The notes beneath the pieces are model-generated. The model was not told the origin of the DNA. It saw only the letters and a program-made list of their open reading frames with translations, and ran no database searches. A program made the translations under genes and the position numbers. From Actinomycetes bacterium (GTDB taxonomy: Bacteria > Actinomycetota > Actinomycetes > Propionibacteriales > Propionibacteriaceae), in the NCBI GenBank assembly GCA_021794705.1, contig JAJYQH010000350.1, positions 1 through 16,253 of the forward strand: a DNA stretch of 16,253 nt, given 5' to 3'. How positions within the stretch are numbered: the first letter of the stretch is position 1; every line of letters starts with the position of its first letter. This document shows, piece after piece, positions 1 to 7,233 of the stretch.

Positions 1-1025
1 CAGTCGCACCCCGCTTCGAGTGCCTCGAACGCGCGGCGGTTCGCGGCCGTGGTGACGTTGTAGCGCCCGTCGGCGGTGTAGATCGCGCCGTTGCGGGCAA
101 CGCGTGACGGGTTGACGCAGTCGAAGGTGTCGGCACCGTTCTCGATCGCCGCGAAGAAGTCGTCCGGCTCGCTGATGCCGAGGAGGTGCCGGGGACGGTC
201 GCGGGGCAGTTCCTCGCTCACCCAGCCGACGATGGTGCCGAGGTTCTCCTTCTCGAGCGCGCCCCCGATGCCGAACCCGTCGAAACGGTGACCCGCGGCG
301 TCCATCGACCCCAGGTCGCGGGCAGCCCGGCGGCGCAGGTCCTCGTACTGCGCGCCCTGGATGACGCCGAACAGGGCCTGGTAGGGCCGGTCCGGCCGCT
401 CGCCGGTCAGGCGCACGTGTTCGGCGAGGCACCGCTCGGCCCACCGCCGGGTGCGCTCCAGGGACTCCTCCTGGTAGCCGCGGCTGTTGAGCAGGGTGGT
501 GAGCTCGTCGAAGGCGAACGTGACGTCGGCGCCAAGGTGGTGCTGGACGCGCACGCTCACTTCCGGGGTGAACCGGTGCCGGTCGCCGTTGAGGTGGCTG
601 ACGAAGGTGACGCCGTCGTCATCGACCATGGCCAGCCGGTCGTGGCCGTCGGCGATGACCTCTTCGGTGCCGTGCCGGGTGGCGTCCATCGACAGCACCT
701 TCTTGAAACCGGCGCCGAGGCTGAGCACCTGGAATCCGCCGGAATCGGTGAACGTCGGGCCCGACCAGTTCATGAACCGGCCCAGCCCACCCGCCGCGTC
801 GACGATGTCGGGGCCGGGCTGCAGATACAGGTGGTAGGCGTTGGCGAGCACCGCCTGCGCGCTGAGGGCTGCGACCTGCTCGGGGAGCACGCCCCTCACC
901 GTGGCCCTGGTCGCCACGACGATGAAGGCGGGCGTGCGGATGTCTCCGTGCGGAGTGTGGATAACGCCTGCCCGGCCCAGCCCGTTGGGCAGTTCGGCCG
1001 TGATCTCGAAGCCGAAGCCCGTCAC
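1..1025 (-). CDS. tgt: tRNA-guanine(34) transglycosylase (C-terminus cut by window edge)
   Basis: This enzyme exchanges guanine-34 of GUN-anticodon tRNAs for a queuosine precursor. 341 residues are visible, starting [15 protein letters not shown]. The base-pocket motif DSGGFQ is at about 94-99, the GVIQG region at about 220-224, and FDCVNPSRVARN at about 301-312 carries the expected nucleophilic Asp302. The visible end reads GCD and then a partial TG codon, matching the start of the C-terminal CxC zinc site, so roughly the last 60-80 residues lie outside the window. Compared with the E. coli type there are extra residues after DSGGFQ (about 100-140), which I recall as normal in actinobacterial versions. 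The GTG start at 1023-1025 overlaps the rsmE stop as GTGA, implying translational coupling at the distal end of the hrcA operon. Identification is firm; the GTG start is supported by the overlap. Confidence 0.95.
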   Translation of the reverse strand, partial: MTGFGFEITAELPNGLGRAGVIHTPHGDIRTPAFIVVATRATVRGVLPEQVAALSAQAVLANAYHLYLQPGPDIVDAAGGLGRFMNWSGPTFTDSGGFQVLSLGAGFKKVLSMDATRHGTEEVIADGHDRLAMVDDDGVTFVSHLNGDRHRFTPEVSVRVQHHLGADVTFAFDELTTLLNSRGYQEESLERTRRWAERCLAEHVRLTGERPDRPYQALFGVIQGAQYEDLRRRAARDLGSMDAAGHRFDGFGIGGALEKENLGTIVGWVSEELPRDRPRHLLGISEPDDFFAAIENGADTFDCVNPSRVARNGAIYTADGRYNVTTAANRRAFEALEAGCD

Positions 1026-1762
1026 GGACGGCCGATCAGGGCCTGTGCCTGGGCGAGGGCGACCGGTCCGGCCGTCGACGTGCGGAGCACCGCGTCGCTC
1101 ACCAGGGCCGGCCGCGCTCCCGCCGCCTCGAACGTCGCGAGTTCGTCGTCGCTGACCCCGCCCTCCGGGCCCACGACGAACACCACCGACCCGGCGACGG
1201 GGAACTCGAGTTCAGACAGCCAGGCGGCCGCGCTCTCGTGCAGCACGACGGCGAGGTCGGCCGCCCTGACCCGCTCGAGCACCTGCCGAGTGGACTCGTA
1301 CTCGACCTCCGGCACGCGGAGGCGACGCGACTGCTTGGCAGCCTCGCGCACGGTGGCGCGCCATTTGGCCAGCCCCTTGTCGGACTTGGCCTCCCACCGC
1401 ACGACCGCCCGGGAGGCCTGCCAGGCGACGATCCGGTCGACGCCGAGTTCGGTGAGGGCCTCGATGGCGATGTCGCTGCGCTCCCCCTTGGCGAGCGCCT
1501 GCACGACGGTGAAGCGCACCGGCGGCACGGGGGCGGTGAGCACCTCGCCGACGCGGACGGCGAGCGTCTCCCGATCGGCCCCGACGACCTCGCCGTGGAT
1601 GCCGTGCCCGTGGCCGTCGGACAGGTACACGGTCTCGCCGGGACGGACCCGGCGGACGACCACCGCATGCCGCGCCTCGTCCCCCGTCACCATCACCACG
1701 TGGCCGGGCCGCGCCTCACGGATCCGCGCGGCGTCCGGGGCGAGGAACAGCGGGTCGGTCAT
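1022..1762 (-). CDS. rsmE: 16S rRNA (uracil(1498)-N3)-methyltransferase
   Basis: RsmE is a SPOUT-fold methyltransferase that uses S-adenosylmethionine to methylate U1498 in 16S rRNA of the small ribosomal subunit. The protein is 246 residues, normal for the family. An N-terminal PUA-like domain (about 1-75, with [17 protein letters not shown]) precedes the knotted SAM-binding domain. That domain shows VGPEGG at 197-202 and [11 protein letters not shown] at 226-236, the usual cofactor loop (commonly LRTETA). The ATG at 1760-1762 overlaps the dnaJ stop as ATGA, and its own stop overlaps the tgt GTG, so it is the middle of a tightly coupled chain. dnaJ-rsmE adjacency is common across Actinomycetota and Firmicutes. 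Nothing looks broken. Confidence 0.96.
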   Translation of the reverse strand: MTDPLFLAPDAARIREARPGHVVMVTGDEARHAVVVRRVRPGETVYLSDGHGHGIHGEVVGADRETLAVRVGEVLTAPVPPVRFTVVQALAKGERSDIAIEALTELGVDRIVAWQASRAVVRWEAKSDKGLAKWRATVREAAKQSRRLRVPEVEYESTRQVLERVRAADLAVVLHESAAAWLSELEFPVAGSVVFVVGPEGGVSDDELATFEAAGARPALVSDAVLRTSTAGPVALAQAQALIGRP

Positions 1763-2934
1763 GCCCCGAAGGCCTCCTTCAACCGCCCGAAGACCGACTT
1801 GTTCGGCGACTGGTGGCGCGCGGTGATCGTCGTCTCGTCGCGCACCTCGGCGAGCCGGCGCAGCAGCTCGCGCTGCTCGTCGTCGAGTTTGGTGGGGGTC
1901 TGCACGAGGAACGTGACGCCGAGGTCTCCCCGGCCTCCGCCACGCAGCCGCGGCACCCCGCGGCCGGTGAGCGCCACCCGGGTGCCGGGCTGGGTCCCGG
2001 CCGGCACGGTGACCTCGACGTTCCGATCTTCAGGACGGGAGTCGTCGCGCTCGGCCTCGAGGGTGCTCAGGGTGATGCTCGTCCCCAGCGCCGCCGCCGT
2101 CATCGGAATCTTGATGACGGTCTCGAGGTTGTCGCCGTCGCGCTTGAAGGTGTCGTGCTCGAGCACGTGCAGCTCGACGTAGAGGTCACCGGCGGGCCCG
2201 CCGCCGGGGCCGACCTCGCCGTGGGACTCGAGGTGGATGCGGTTGCCCGTGTGCACCCCGGCGGGGATCTTCACGTTGATCGTCCGATTGCTGCGCACCC
2301 GGCCCTCGCCGGAGCACTCGCCGCACGGGTGCGGGATGACCGTCCCGTAGCCGCGGCACTGCGGGCACGGCTGCGACGTGCGGATGTCGCCGAGGAAGGA
2401 GCGCTGCACCTGGGTCACCTCGCCGCGCCCGTCACAGACCGAGCAGGTGACCGGCTGGGAGCCGTCGGCCGCACCGGAGCCGCTGCACCGGGGACAGACG
2501 ATGGCGGTGTCGACGTTGAGCGGTTTGGTGACGCCGAAGGCCGCCTCCGCAAGGTCGAGCTCCATCCGCACCAGTGCGTCCTGGCCGCGGCGCACCCGTG
2601 ACCGCGGTCCGCGCGAGGTGGCGGCGCCGAACATCGCGTCGACGAGGTTGGTGAAGTCGAACCCGCCGGCGAACCCGCCCTGGCTGAACCCGCTGAAGCC
2701 GCCGTTGCCGAAGCCCCCACCGAGGGGGTCGCCTCCGCGGTCGTAGATGTCGCGCTTGTGCGGGTCGTGGAGGACCTCGTAGGCCTCCTGCACCTGCTTG
2801 AACTTCTCCGCGGCGTCCGGCTCCTGGGCGACGTCGGGATGGACCTTCATCGCCATCCGGCGGTAGGCCTTCTTGATCTGCTCGGGGGTCGCGTCCCGCG
2901 GGACGCCGAGGACCTCGTAGTAGTCAGCACTCAT
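1759..2934 (-). CDS. dnaJ: Chaperone protein DnaJ (HrcA-linked paralogue, DnaJ2 type)
   Basis: This is a full-length type I J-domain co-chaperone that stimulates DnaK ATPase and delivers unfolded clients (391 residues). The J domain spans about 1-70 with the essential HPD at 32-34. A Gly/Phe-rich linker follows (about 71-103). The zinc-binding domain has four CxxCxGxG repeats with Cys pairs at 147/150, 164/167, 190/193 and 204/207. The C-terminal substrate-binding domains come last. It starts 12 bp after hrcA ends and is presumably controlled by the same CIRCE. Actinobacteria commonly have two dnaJ genes: one with dnaK-grpE under HspR, and a second next to hrcA. The context marks this as the second. 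I see no good Shine-Dalgarno at the ATG, so translation probably depends on ribosomes coming from hrcA. Confidence 0.97.
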   Translation of the reverse strand: MSADYYEVLGVPRDATPEQIKKAYRRMAMKVHPDVAQEPDAAEKFKQVQEAYEVLHDPHKRDIYDRGGDPLGGGFGNGGFSGFSQGGFAGGFDFTNLVDAMFGAATSRGPRSRVRRGQDALVRMELDLAEAAFGVTKPLNVDTAIVCPRCSGSGAADGSQPVTCSVCDGRGEVTQVQRSFLGDIRTSQPCPQCRGYGTVIPHPCGECSGEGRVRSNRTINVKIPAGVHTGNRIHLESHGEVGPGGGPAGDLYVELHVLEHDTFKRDGDNLETVIKIPMTAAALGTSITLSTLEAERDDSRPEDRNVEVTVPAGTQPGTRVALTGRGVPRLRGGGRGDLGVTFLVQTPTKLDDEQRELLRRLAEVRDETTITARHQSPNKSVFGRLKEAFGA

Positions 2935-2946
2935 GAGTGGTGTCGA

Positions 2947-3963
2947 TCATCCTTCTGCCAGGAAACGGCCGACGTAGCGGGCGACGGCTCGCACCGCCGC
3001 CATCGTCGAGGGGTAGTCCATCCGGGTGGGGCCGACGACGCCGAGCGACGCCCGGCCATCGGCAACTGTGCCATAGGCGCTGGCGACCAGCGAAGTGGCC
3101 TGCAGCGTCTCGTAGGGGTTCTCGTGGCCGATCCGCACGGTCACCTCGTCGGCCGTCGACGCCTCGCCGAGCAGGCGGAGCAGCACGACGTTCTCCTCCA
3201 GTGCCTCGAGCACCGGGCGCACGGTCGTGTCGAACTGGTCGCCGAACCGGGCGAGGTTGGGGACGCCGCCCACCACCACCCGCTCGGACGCGTCCACGGC
3301 GAGCATCTCGAGGAGGAGGGCGATCACCGGCGTCCCGACGCGACGCAGGGTGGGCTCGAGGTCGCCGGACAGGGCGACCAGCCGGTCGACCGCGGCGGTG
3401 GGACTCAGTCCGACGAGCACGGTGTTGAGCGTGCTCCTCAGTTGCGCGAGGTGTTCGTCGCGGGCCAGCGGGATCTCGATCGTGCGTTGCTCGACGTTCC
3501 CGCTCGACATGATGAGCACGACGAGCGCCCGCTCGGCCGTGAGGCCGACGAGCTCGACGTGCCGGATCTGCGCCGCCGGCGCCGCGGGGTACTGGACGAT
3601 GGCGACCTGGCGGGTGATCTGCGCGAGCAGGCGGACGGTGCGGCCCATGATGTCGTCGAGGTCGACCGCACCGGCGAGGAAGGTGCTGATCGCCCGGCGC
3701 TCGGCCATCGAGAGCGGCTTCACGGTGGCCAGGCGGTCGACGAACAGGCGGTAGCCCTTGTCCGTGGGGATGCGTCCGGCACTCGTGTGGGGCTGGACGA
3801 TGTAGCCCTCCTCCTCGAGCACCGCCATGTCGTTGCGCACCGTGGCCGGGGAGACCCGCAGGCCGTGACGCTCGACGAGCGTCTTCGAGCCGACCGGTTC
3901 CTTGCTCGACACGTAGTCGGTGACGATGGCCTTGAGAACTTCCAGCTTGCGGTCGTCGAGCAT
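2947..3963 (-). CDS. hrcA: Heat-inducible transcription repressor HrcA
   Basis: HrcA binds CIRCE and represses class I heat-shock genes; its folding is assisted by GroE, which links repression to chaperone load. The protein is 338 residues, normal length. The N-terminal winged helix (about 1-70) begins [18 protein letters not shown] and includes [18 protein letters not shown], the recognition-helix region, then [17 protein letters not shown], a strongly conserved family signature. The C-terminal part is the GAF-like dimerisation domain. The ATG at 3963 has a close AGGAGG ribosome-binding site about 4-5 nt upstream. A near-perfect CIRCE lies 60-86 bp upstream (4023-4049), so the operon should be autoregulated. 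It is the first gene of hrcA-dnaJ-rsmE-tgt. Confidence 0.97.
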   Translation of the reverse strand: MLDDRKLEVLKAIVTDYVSSKEPVGSKTLVERHGLRVSPATVRNDMAVLEEEGYIVQPHTSAGRIPTDKGYRLFVDRLATVKPLSMAERRAISTFLAGAVDLDDIMGRTVRLLAQITRQVAIVQYPAAPAAQIRHVELVGLTAERALVVLIMSSGNVEQRTIEIPLARDEHLAQLRSTLNTVLVGLSPTAAVDRLVALSGDLEPTLRRVGTPVIALLLEMLAVDASERVVVGGVPNLARFGDQFDTTVRPVLEALEENVVLLRLLGEASTADEVTVRIGHENPYETLQATSLVASAYGTVADGRASLGVVGPTRMDYPSTMAAVRAVARYVGRFLAEG

Positions 3964-4022
3964 CGCCCCTCCTCACCCCTCGGCCATCCCCGCCGTCCGC
4001 CTCACCGGCGAGCGACGGCGTG

Positions 4023-4049
4023 TTGGCACTCCCGTCATGCGAGTGCCAG
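4023..4049 (-). promoter_or_regulatory. CIRCE operator of the hrcA operon
   Basis: On the plus strand this reads TTGGCACTC, nine spacer bases, then GAGTGCCAG. The inner 8-bp arms (4024-4031 and 4041-4048) are perfect inverted repeats. It matches the known CIRCE layout (TTAGCACTC-N9-GAGTGCTAA) with G/C substitutions common in actinobacteria. It sits 60 bp upstream of the hrcA start and overlaps the candidate -10 box. Confidence 0.95.
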
Positions 4050-4053
4050 CTTA
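4048..4053 (-). promoter_or_regulatory. Candidate -10 box of the hrcA operon
   Basis: On the minus strand this reads TAAGCT, fitting the TANNNT pattern of actinobacterial -10 boxes. It directly abuts and overlaps CIRCE, so bound HrcA would block polymerase. A very weak -35 (TTCCGC) lies 18 bp further up. The placement is sensible but the assignment is only tentative. Confidence 0.4.
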
Positions 4054-4078
4054 CCCGGGCGCCCGGACGGAGCGGAAT

Positions 4079-4094
4079 CGCCGCGTCGGCGGCG
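4079..4094 (-). terminator. Candidate terminator hairpin after the MBL-fold gene
   Basis: CGCCGC (4079-4084), GTCG loop (4085-4088) and GCGGCG (4089-4094) form a perfect 6-bp GC stem, starting 8 bp after the TAG stop at 4103-4105. There is no U-tract, which is common for actinobacterial terminators. It would separate this gene from the hrcA promoter. Confidence 0.4.
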
Positions 4095-4102
4095 TCCGGC
4101 TG

Positions 4103-4978
4103 CTAGACCGAGGAGATCGGCAGCCCGCGGCGGCGGGTGACACCGCGGCGCTCGAGCTCGGCGTAGACGAACGGGAGGATGTCGACGACGTGTTGCGGGG
4201 CGAAGGGCCAGGAGTAGCGGCGTGGGCCGTTGAAGTCGGCGACGATCTCCTCCAGGGTCACCCCCTCGCGGAATCGGTCCTCGCTGCTCGCCCACATCGA
4301 CGCGAGCGCCGCCTGCTGTTCGGCGACCTCCATCGCTCCGACCGGCTCGCCGTGGCCCGGTACGAACAACAGATCGGGCGCGTGCCCGGCGCCCGACAGC
4401 AGACCGTCCAGGGCCATCGACCAGCTGGCGAGACTGGAATCGGGGCCGACGGACGGCTCGGCGGAGGTCTCGATGAGGTCGCCGGTGAAGACCACCCGGG
4501 CGTCCGGCACGTAGACGACCAGGTCGCCGTCGCTGTGCGCACGTCCGGGATGGACGATCTCGACCCGGCGCCCCCCGAGATCGAGGGCCTTGACGATCGA
4601 GACGTCGTCGGTCGGCGGAACCAGGTCCGCCGTGTCGACGCCGAGCTCGTCGCGGACGACCTCCGGGTCGATGGCCTCCGACCCGAGCTTGCCGCGGATG
4701 CTCTCGTGGCCGTAGGACACGACGCCGGGGACGCCGGCCAGCCCGAAGAAGTGGTCGAAATGCCAGTGGGTGACCACGACGTGGGTGACCGGGCGGCCCA
4801 GCAGGTCGTGGGCGGACGCCGCCACGTCGGCGCCCTGCGCCGGCGAGGAGCCGGTGTCGACGAGCAGCACGGCGTCGGTGCCGGCGACCAGCCCGACGGT
4901 CACCCCGGTCGGTTCCAGGGTGGCCACGTAGACGCCCTCGCGGAGTTGCCGCCAAGGGGACCGGGAGAAGTGCCGCAT
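4103..4978 (-). CDS. MBL-fold metallo-hydrolase
   Basis: The product is a 291-residue metallo-beta-lactamase-fold hydrolase, probably cytosolic; I see no signal peptide. The metal ligands are intact: HWHFDH at 71-76 (the HxHxDH motif), His148 in GRAHSDGD, Asp167 in FTGDLIE, and His209 in VPGHGEP. This pattern resembles a broad actinobacterial family of undefined substrate, and the AHSDGD/TGD stretch recalls SoxH-like proteins. It lacks the hallmarks of ETHE1-type persulfide dioxygenases, so I do not call it one despite the SQR-like neighbour. The reading frame stays open upstream to 5107, but I chose ATG 4978 because a TAGTCT box ends 7 nt before it, the normal arrangement for a leaderless transcript. 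It is divergent from the SQR-like gene. Fold is certain; reaction unknown. Confidence 0.9.
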   Translation of the reverse strand: MRHFSRSPWRQLREGVYVATLEPTGVTVGLVAGTDAVLLVDTGSSPAQGADVAASAHDLLGRPVTHVVVTHWHFDHFFGLAGVPGVVSYGHESIRGKLGSEAIDPEVVRDELGVDTADLVPPTDDVSIVKALDLGGRRVEIVHPGRAHSDGDLVVYVPDARVVFTGDLIETSAEPSVGPDSSLASWSMALDGLLSGAGHAPDLLFVPGHGEPVGAMEVAEQQAALASMWASSEDRFREGVTLEEIVADFNGPRRYSWPFAPQHVVDILPFVYAELERRGVTRRRGLPISSV

Positions 4979-4985
4979 GCCACGG

Positions 4986-4991
4986 AGACTA
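4986..4991 (-). promoter_or_regulatory. Candidate -10 box of the MBL-fold gene (leaderless)
   Basis: On the minus strand TAGTCT lies 7 nt before ATG 4978. That spacing would put transcription start at or next to the A of the start codon. There is no Shine-Dalgarno sequence there, consistent with a leaderless mRNA. Confidence 0.5.
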
Positions 4992-5113
4992 ACGCGAGAG
5001 CCGCTCCGACGCCCATGCAGCCCGGCGATGTCCACCGCAACCTTCTTGCACCGAGCGGCCCGGCAGTGGGTCGCCGGGAGGAGAATTCGGGGTGAAGGCA
5101 CGTCCACGCTTCG

Positions 5114-5119
5114 AAGGAG
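5114..5119 (+). promoter_or_regulatory. Ribosome-binding site deciding the SQR-like start
   Basis: AAGGAG lies 5 nt before GTG 5125. A competing GGAGG at 5077-5081 lies 10 nt before another in-frame GTG at 5092. The downstream pair has better spacing and starts just before the Rossmann strand (SDVVILGAG), so it is preferred. Confidence 0.6.
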
Positions 5120-5124
5120 CAGCA

Positions 5125-6582
5125 GTGTCAGACGTCGTCATTCTGGGCGCCGGTGTGGCCGGCCACACGGCCGCGCTGCATCTCAGCCGGCTGCTCGGCC
5201 GGGAGCACCGGATCACCGTGGTGTCGCCCAACTCCCACTGGAATTGGATCCCGTCGAACATCTGGGTGGGCGTCGGGAAGATGTCCAAGCAGGACGTCGT
5301 CTTCCCCCTCGCGCCGATCTACGCGCGCCGCCACATCCGGTTCATCCAGGCCAAGGCGGTGGCCATCCGTCCCTACGGGGACGCCGAGAGCGACCGTCCG
5401 GCCGTCGACATCGTGCACACCTCCCCGCCCGAGGACGGGCGCGAGGAGCGCATCCGCTACGACTTCCTCGTCAACGCCACCGGCCCCAACCTCCGGTTCG
5501 GGGCCACCGAGGGCCTCGGCCCCCAGCACGGCACGACGGTCTCCGTGTGCACGGCCGACCACGCGGTGGAGGCGGCCGGCCGGCTCCGGGGGGTCATCGA
5601 ACGCTGTCGGGCGGGCGAGCACCAGACCCTCGTCGTCGGGATGGGCCACGGAACCTGCACGTGCGAGGGGGCGGCCTTCGAGTACGTGTTCAACGTCGAC
5701 AACGAACTGCGGGAGGCGGGCGTCCGCGATCTCGCCCGAGTCGTCTACCTCACCAATGAGAGCCGGCTCGGCGACTTCGGCGTGGGCGGCATGGTGTTCA
5801 ACGAGGGCGGCTATCAGACCACCTCCGAGCTGTGGACCGAGTCGCTGTTCCGCGAGCGGGGGGTCGAGCCGATCCTCGGGGCCCACGTCGAACGGGTGGA
5901 GCCTGGCACGGTGCACTTCGAGACGCTCGACGGGACCCACCACGCGCTGGACTTCGACTTCGCCATGCTGCTCCCCCCGTTCGGCGGCGTCCCGTTGGCG
6001 GCCTTCGACCGCGACGGCACCGAGATCACCCAGCAACTGTTCGCCCCCAGTGGCTTCATGAAGGTCGACGCCGACTACTCCGGCAAGCCCTATGAGCAGT
6101 GGAGCGCGAGCGATTGGCCCCAGACCTACCAGGCGCAGGGATTCGACAACATCTGGGCGGTCGGCATCGCGTTCGCGCCGCCGCACCAGATCAGCCGGCC
6201 GCTCACGTCGGCCAACGGCACCGTGATCACCCCGTCGCCGCCGCGCACGGGGATGCCCTCGGGCGTCATGGGCAAGACGGTGGCCCTCACCATCGCCGAC
6301 CGCATCCGCCGCGGTCCCCGGGCCGAGGCGCACCGGGCGTCGATGGCCGACATGGGCGCGGCCTGCGTGGCGTCCGCCGGGGCCAACCTGCGCACCGGCT
6401 CCGCCGCCGCGATGACGATGATGCCGATCGTCCCCGACTACACGCGCTTCCCCACCGGCCGCAGCCTCGACGACACCCGGGGGGAGCTCGGCCTGGCCGG
6501 GCACTGGGTCAAGCTGCTGCTGCACTACATGTTCATCTACAAGGCCAAGGCCCGCCCGGGCTGGTTCCTGATCCCGGAGTGA
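5125..6582 (+). CDS. Sulfide:quinone oxidoreductase-like FAD-dependent oxidoreductase
   Basis: The product is a 485-residue two-dinucleotide-binding-domain flavoprotein. The FAD-binding Rossmann motif VILGAGVAG holds GxGxxG at 8-13. A typical flavoprotein segment, NATGPNLRFGATEGL, follows at about 116-130. SVCTADHA (Cys142) and TCTCEGAAFEY (Cys178, Cys180) line up with the Cys128 and Cys160 regions of Acidithiobacillus SQR. The third classical SQR cysteine (Cys356) has no counterpart: that region reads AVGIAFAPPHQ. Cys414 in GAACVASAG is the only late cysteine. The tail (HWVKLLLHYMFIYKAKARPGW) is amphipathic and basic, suited to membrane association. SQRs pass electrons from sulfide to quinone at the membrane; the exact substrate here is inferred. 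It is followed at once by a small coupled gene. An alternative GTG start at 5092 would add 11 residues. Confidence 0.88.
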   Translation: MSDVVILGAGVAGHTAALHLSRLLGREHRITVVSPNSHWNWIPSNIWVGVGKMSKQDVVFPLAPIYARRHIRFIQAKAVAIRPYGDAESDRPAVDIVHTSPPEDGREERIRYDFLVNATGPNLRFGATEGLGPQHGTTVSVCTADHAVEAAGRLRGVIERCRAGEHQTLVVGMGHGTCTCEGAAFEYVFNVDNELREAGVRDLARVVYLTNESRLGDFGVGGMVFNEGGYQTTSELWTESLFRERGVEPILGAHVERVEPGTVHFETLDGTHHALDFDFAMLLPPFGGVPLAAFDRDGTEITQQLFAPSGFMKVDADYSGKPYEQWSASDWPQTYQAQGFDNIWAVGIAFAPPHQISRPLTSANGTVITPSPPRTGMPSGVMGKTVALTIADRIRRGPRAEAHRASMADMGAACVASAGANLRTGSAAAMTMMPIVPDYTRFPTGRSLDDTRGELGLAGHWVKLLLHYMFIYKAKARPGWFLIPE

Positions 6583-6587
6583 TGACG

Positions 6588-6746
6588 ATGAGCGACAAGG
6601 TCCAGTCGCCGGTGAGCGACCTCACGGGGGCGCCCCTGCCCACCGAGCGCACCCTCAGATACCGCCGCAACCTCGCGGTGCAGTCGTGGAAGTTCGCGTT
6701 GTTCAATGCGCGCATCCTGCGCATGGTGCTCCGGGGCAGGCACTGA
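6588..6746 (+). CDS. Small basic protein coupled to the SQR-like gene
   Basis: I do not recognise this 52-residue protein. It begins MSDKVQSPVSDLTG, has a polar N-terminal third, then a basic amphipathic half (RYRRNLAVQSWKF... ILRMVLRGRH) with regularly spaced hydrophobic and Arg residues. That would suit a helix lying on the membrane or against a partner protein. GGAG at 6576-6579, inside the last codons of the SQR-like gene, is 8 nt from this ATG. An in-frame ATG at 6582, overlapping the upstream stop by one base, would add two residues but has poor spacing. The placement argues for co-translation with the flavoprotein. It may be a membrane anchor or assembly partner; this is inference only. 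The reading is strongest as a real gene because of the coupling. Confidence 0.7.
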   Translation: MSDKVQSPVSDLTGAPLPTERTLRYRRNLAVQSWKFALFNARILRMVLRGRH

Positions 6747-6757
6747 CCCGGACGCCA

Positions 6758-6773
6758 TGACGCGCCGCCGTCA
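6758..6773. terminator. Weak convergent hairpin at the CsoR-family gene end
   Basis: TGACG (6758-6762) and CGTCA (6769-6773) pair around a 6-nt loop in the 24-bp gap between convergent genes. The right arm contains the stop codon of the minus-strand gene. A 5-bp stem with no U-tract makes this a weak candidate. Confidence 0.3.
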
Positions 6774-7172
6774 CGCGAGCCGCAGGAACAGCTTCTCCAT
6801 GGCCGCAAGGTCGAGGTCGTTGCTCTGCGGGTCGGTGAGGCACTGCTGCATGGCCTGCGACACCACCGCGAACCCCGCGCGCTGAACGGCCTTCGCGACC
6901 GCGGAGAGCTGGGTCACGACGTCCTGGCAACTGCGCTCGTTCTCGATCATCGCGATGACGCCGCCGAGCTGGCCGTGGGCCCGCCGCAGCCTGGCCAGGA
7001 TCTCGGGGACGCCATCCGACTCGAGGGCCCGCCCCGCACCATGAGCGACCCCGCGCGCCGGGCCGTCGTCCCCGCTCGTGGCGATCACCACGTCTCGAGC
7101 AGCCCTCGGCCCTCCCGGGCCGGCCGCAGCCATGCTGACGCCCATCTGGTCCCCGCCCGTCATCTCGCTCAC
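6771..7172 (-). CDS. CsoR/CstR-family metal- or persulfide-sensing repressor
   Basis: This is a 133-residue member of the CsoR/RcnR family (DUF156), all-helical DNA-binding repressors. The core starts near residue 56 (PEILARLRRAHGQLGGVIAMIE). Cys82 (ERSCQDVV) and Cys111 (MQQCL) are 29 residues apart, as are Cys36/Cys65 of CsoR. The copper-ligand His four residues before the second Cys is Ala107 here, so copper sensing is unlikely. Two cysteines without the His is the pattern of CstR, which senses persulfides and polysulfides. The neighbours, an SQR-like enzyme and TauE/SafE, fit that role. The first 50 or so residues are a low-complexity Gly/Ala-rich extension absent from typical members, so an internal start (for example ATG 7133 or 7163) is possible. 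GTG 7172 is kept because a TAGGAT box lies 6 nt before it. Confidence 0.88.
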   Translation of the reverse strand: MSEMTGGDQMGVSMAAAGPGGPRAARDVVIATSGDDGPARGVAHGAGRALESDGVPEILARLRRAHGQLGGVIAMIENERSCQDVVTQLSAVAKAVQRAGFAVVSQAMQQCLTDPQSNDLDLAAMEKLFLRLA

Positions 7173-7178
7173 GCCGAT

Positions 7179-7184
7179 ATCCTA
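7179..7184 (-). promoter_or_regulatory. Candidate -10 box of the CsoR/CstR-type gene (leaderless)
   Basis: On the minus strand TAGGAT lies 6 nt before GTG 7172, so transcription would begin at the start codon. It shares two bases with the operator palindrome at 7183-7196. The AGGA inside it could alternatively act as a Shine-Dalgarno. Confidence 0.5.
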
Positions 7185-7196
7185 CCCCCTGGGGTA
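7183..7196. promoter_or_regulatory. Probable CsoR/CstR-type operator
   Basis: TACCCC (7183-7188), CT, GGGGTA (7191-7196) is a perfect inverted repeat between the divergent repressor and tauE genes. C/G-tracts rimmed by TA are the typical operator form for CsoR-family repressors. It overlaps the candidate -10 boxes on both strands, so one bound tetramer could silence both genes. Confidence 0.8.
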
Positions 7197-7200
7197 TAGT
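7195..7200 (+). promoter_or_regulatory. Candidate -10 box of the tauE-like gene
   Basis: TATAGT lies 34 nt upstream of GTG 7234 and overlaps the right operator arm by two bases. No convincing -35 is seen. Confidence 0.5.
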
Positions 7201-7216
7201 CGCCGGGTCCGCTATG

Positions 7217-7223
7217 AGGAGGG
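7217..7223 (+). promoter_or_regulatory. Ribosome-binding site deciding the tauE-like start
   Basis: AGGAGGG lies 10 nt before GTG 7234. The frame stays open back to 7078, but that would run through the operator and the opposing repressor gene, so GTG 7234 is preferred. Confidence 0.65.
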
Positions 7224-7233
7224 TTACAGGTTC

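Noticed and set aside
186..1826. Long plus-strand open frame opposite tgt and rsmE
   Set aside because: It is a high-GC shadow of two well-supported minus-strand genes; its translation is low-complexity and matches no family.
2923..2950. Nine-codon minus-strand mini-ORF (MIDTTHEC) bridging hrcA and dnaJ
   Set aside because: It overlaps the hrcA stop as ATGA and ends just inside dnaJ, so a coupling role is conceivable, but it has no spaced ribosome-binding site and such short frames are expected by chance.
2758..4140. Plus-strand open frame opposite dnaJ and hrcA
   Set aside because: Antisense shadow of clear dnaJ and hrcA coding sequence and across the CIRCE region.
4103..4978. MBL gene as an ETHE1-type persulfide dioxygenase
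   Set aside because: The family hallmarks I know for ETHE1/PDO around the metal ligands are missing; only the general MBL fold is supported.
5092..5124. Upstream GTG as start of the SQR-like protein
   Set aside because: Its ribosome-binding site is 10 nt away, whereas GTG 5125 has AAGGAG at 5 nt and begins right at the Rossmann strand; not fully excluded.
5128..6525. Large minus-strand open frame opposite the SQR-like gene
   Set aside because: Low-complexity His/Arg/Gly-rich translation; the plus strand carries an unmistakable flavoprotein.
6771..7172. Copper-sensing CsoR
   Set aside because: The His ligand position is Ala107 and no copper ATPase or chaperone gene is adjacent.
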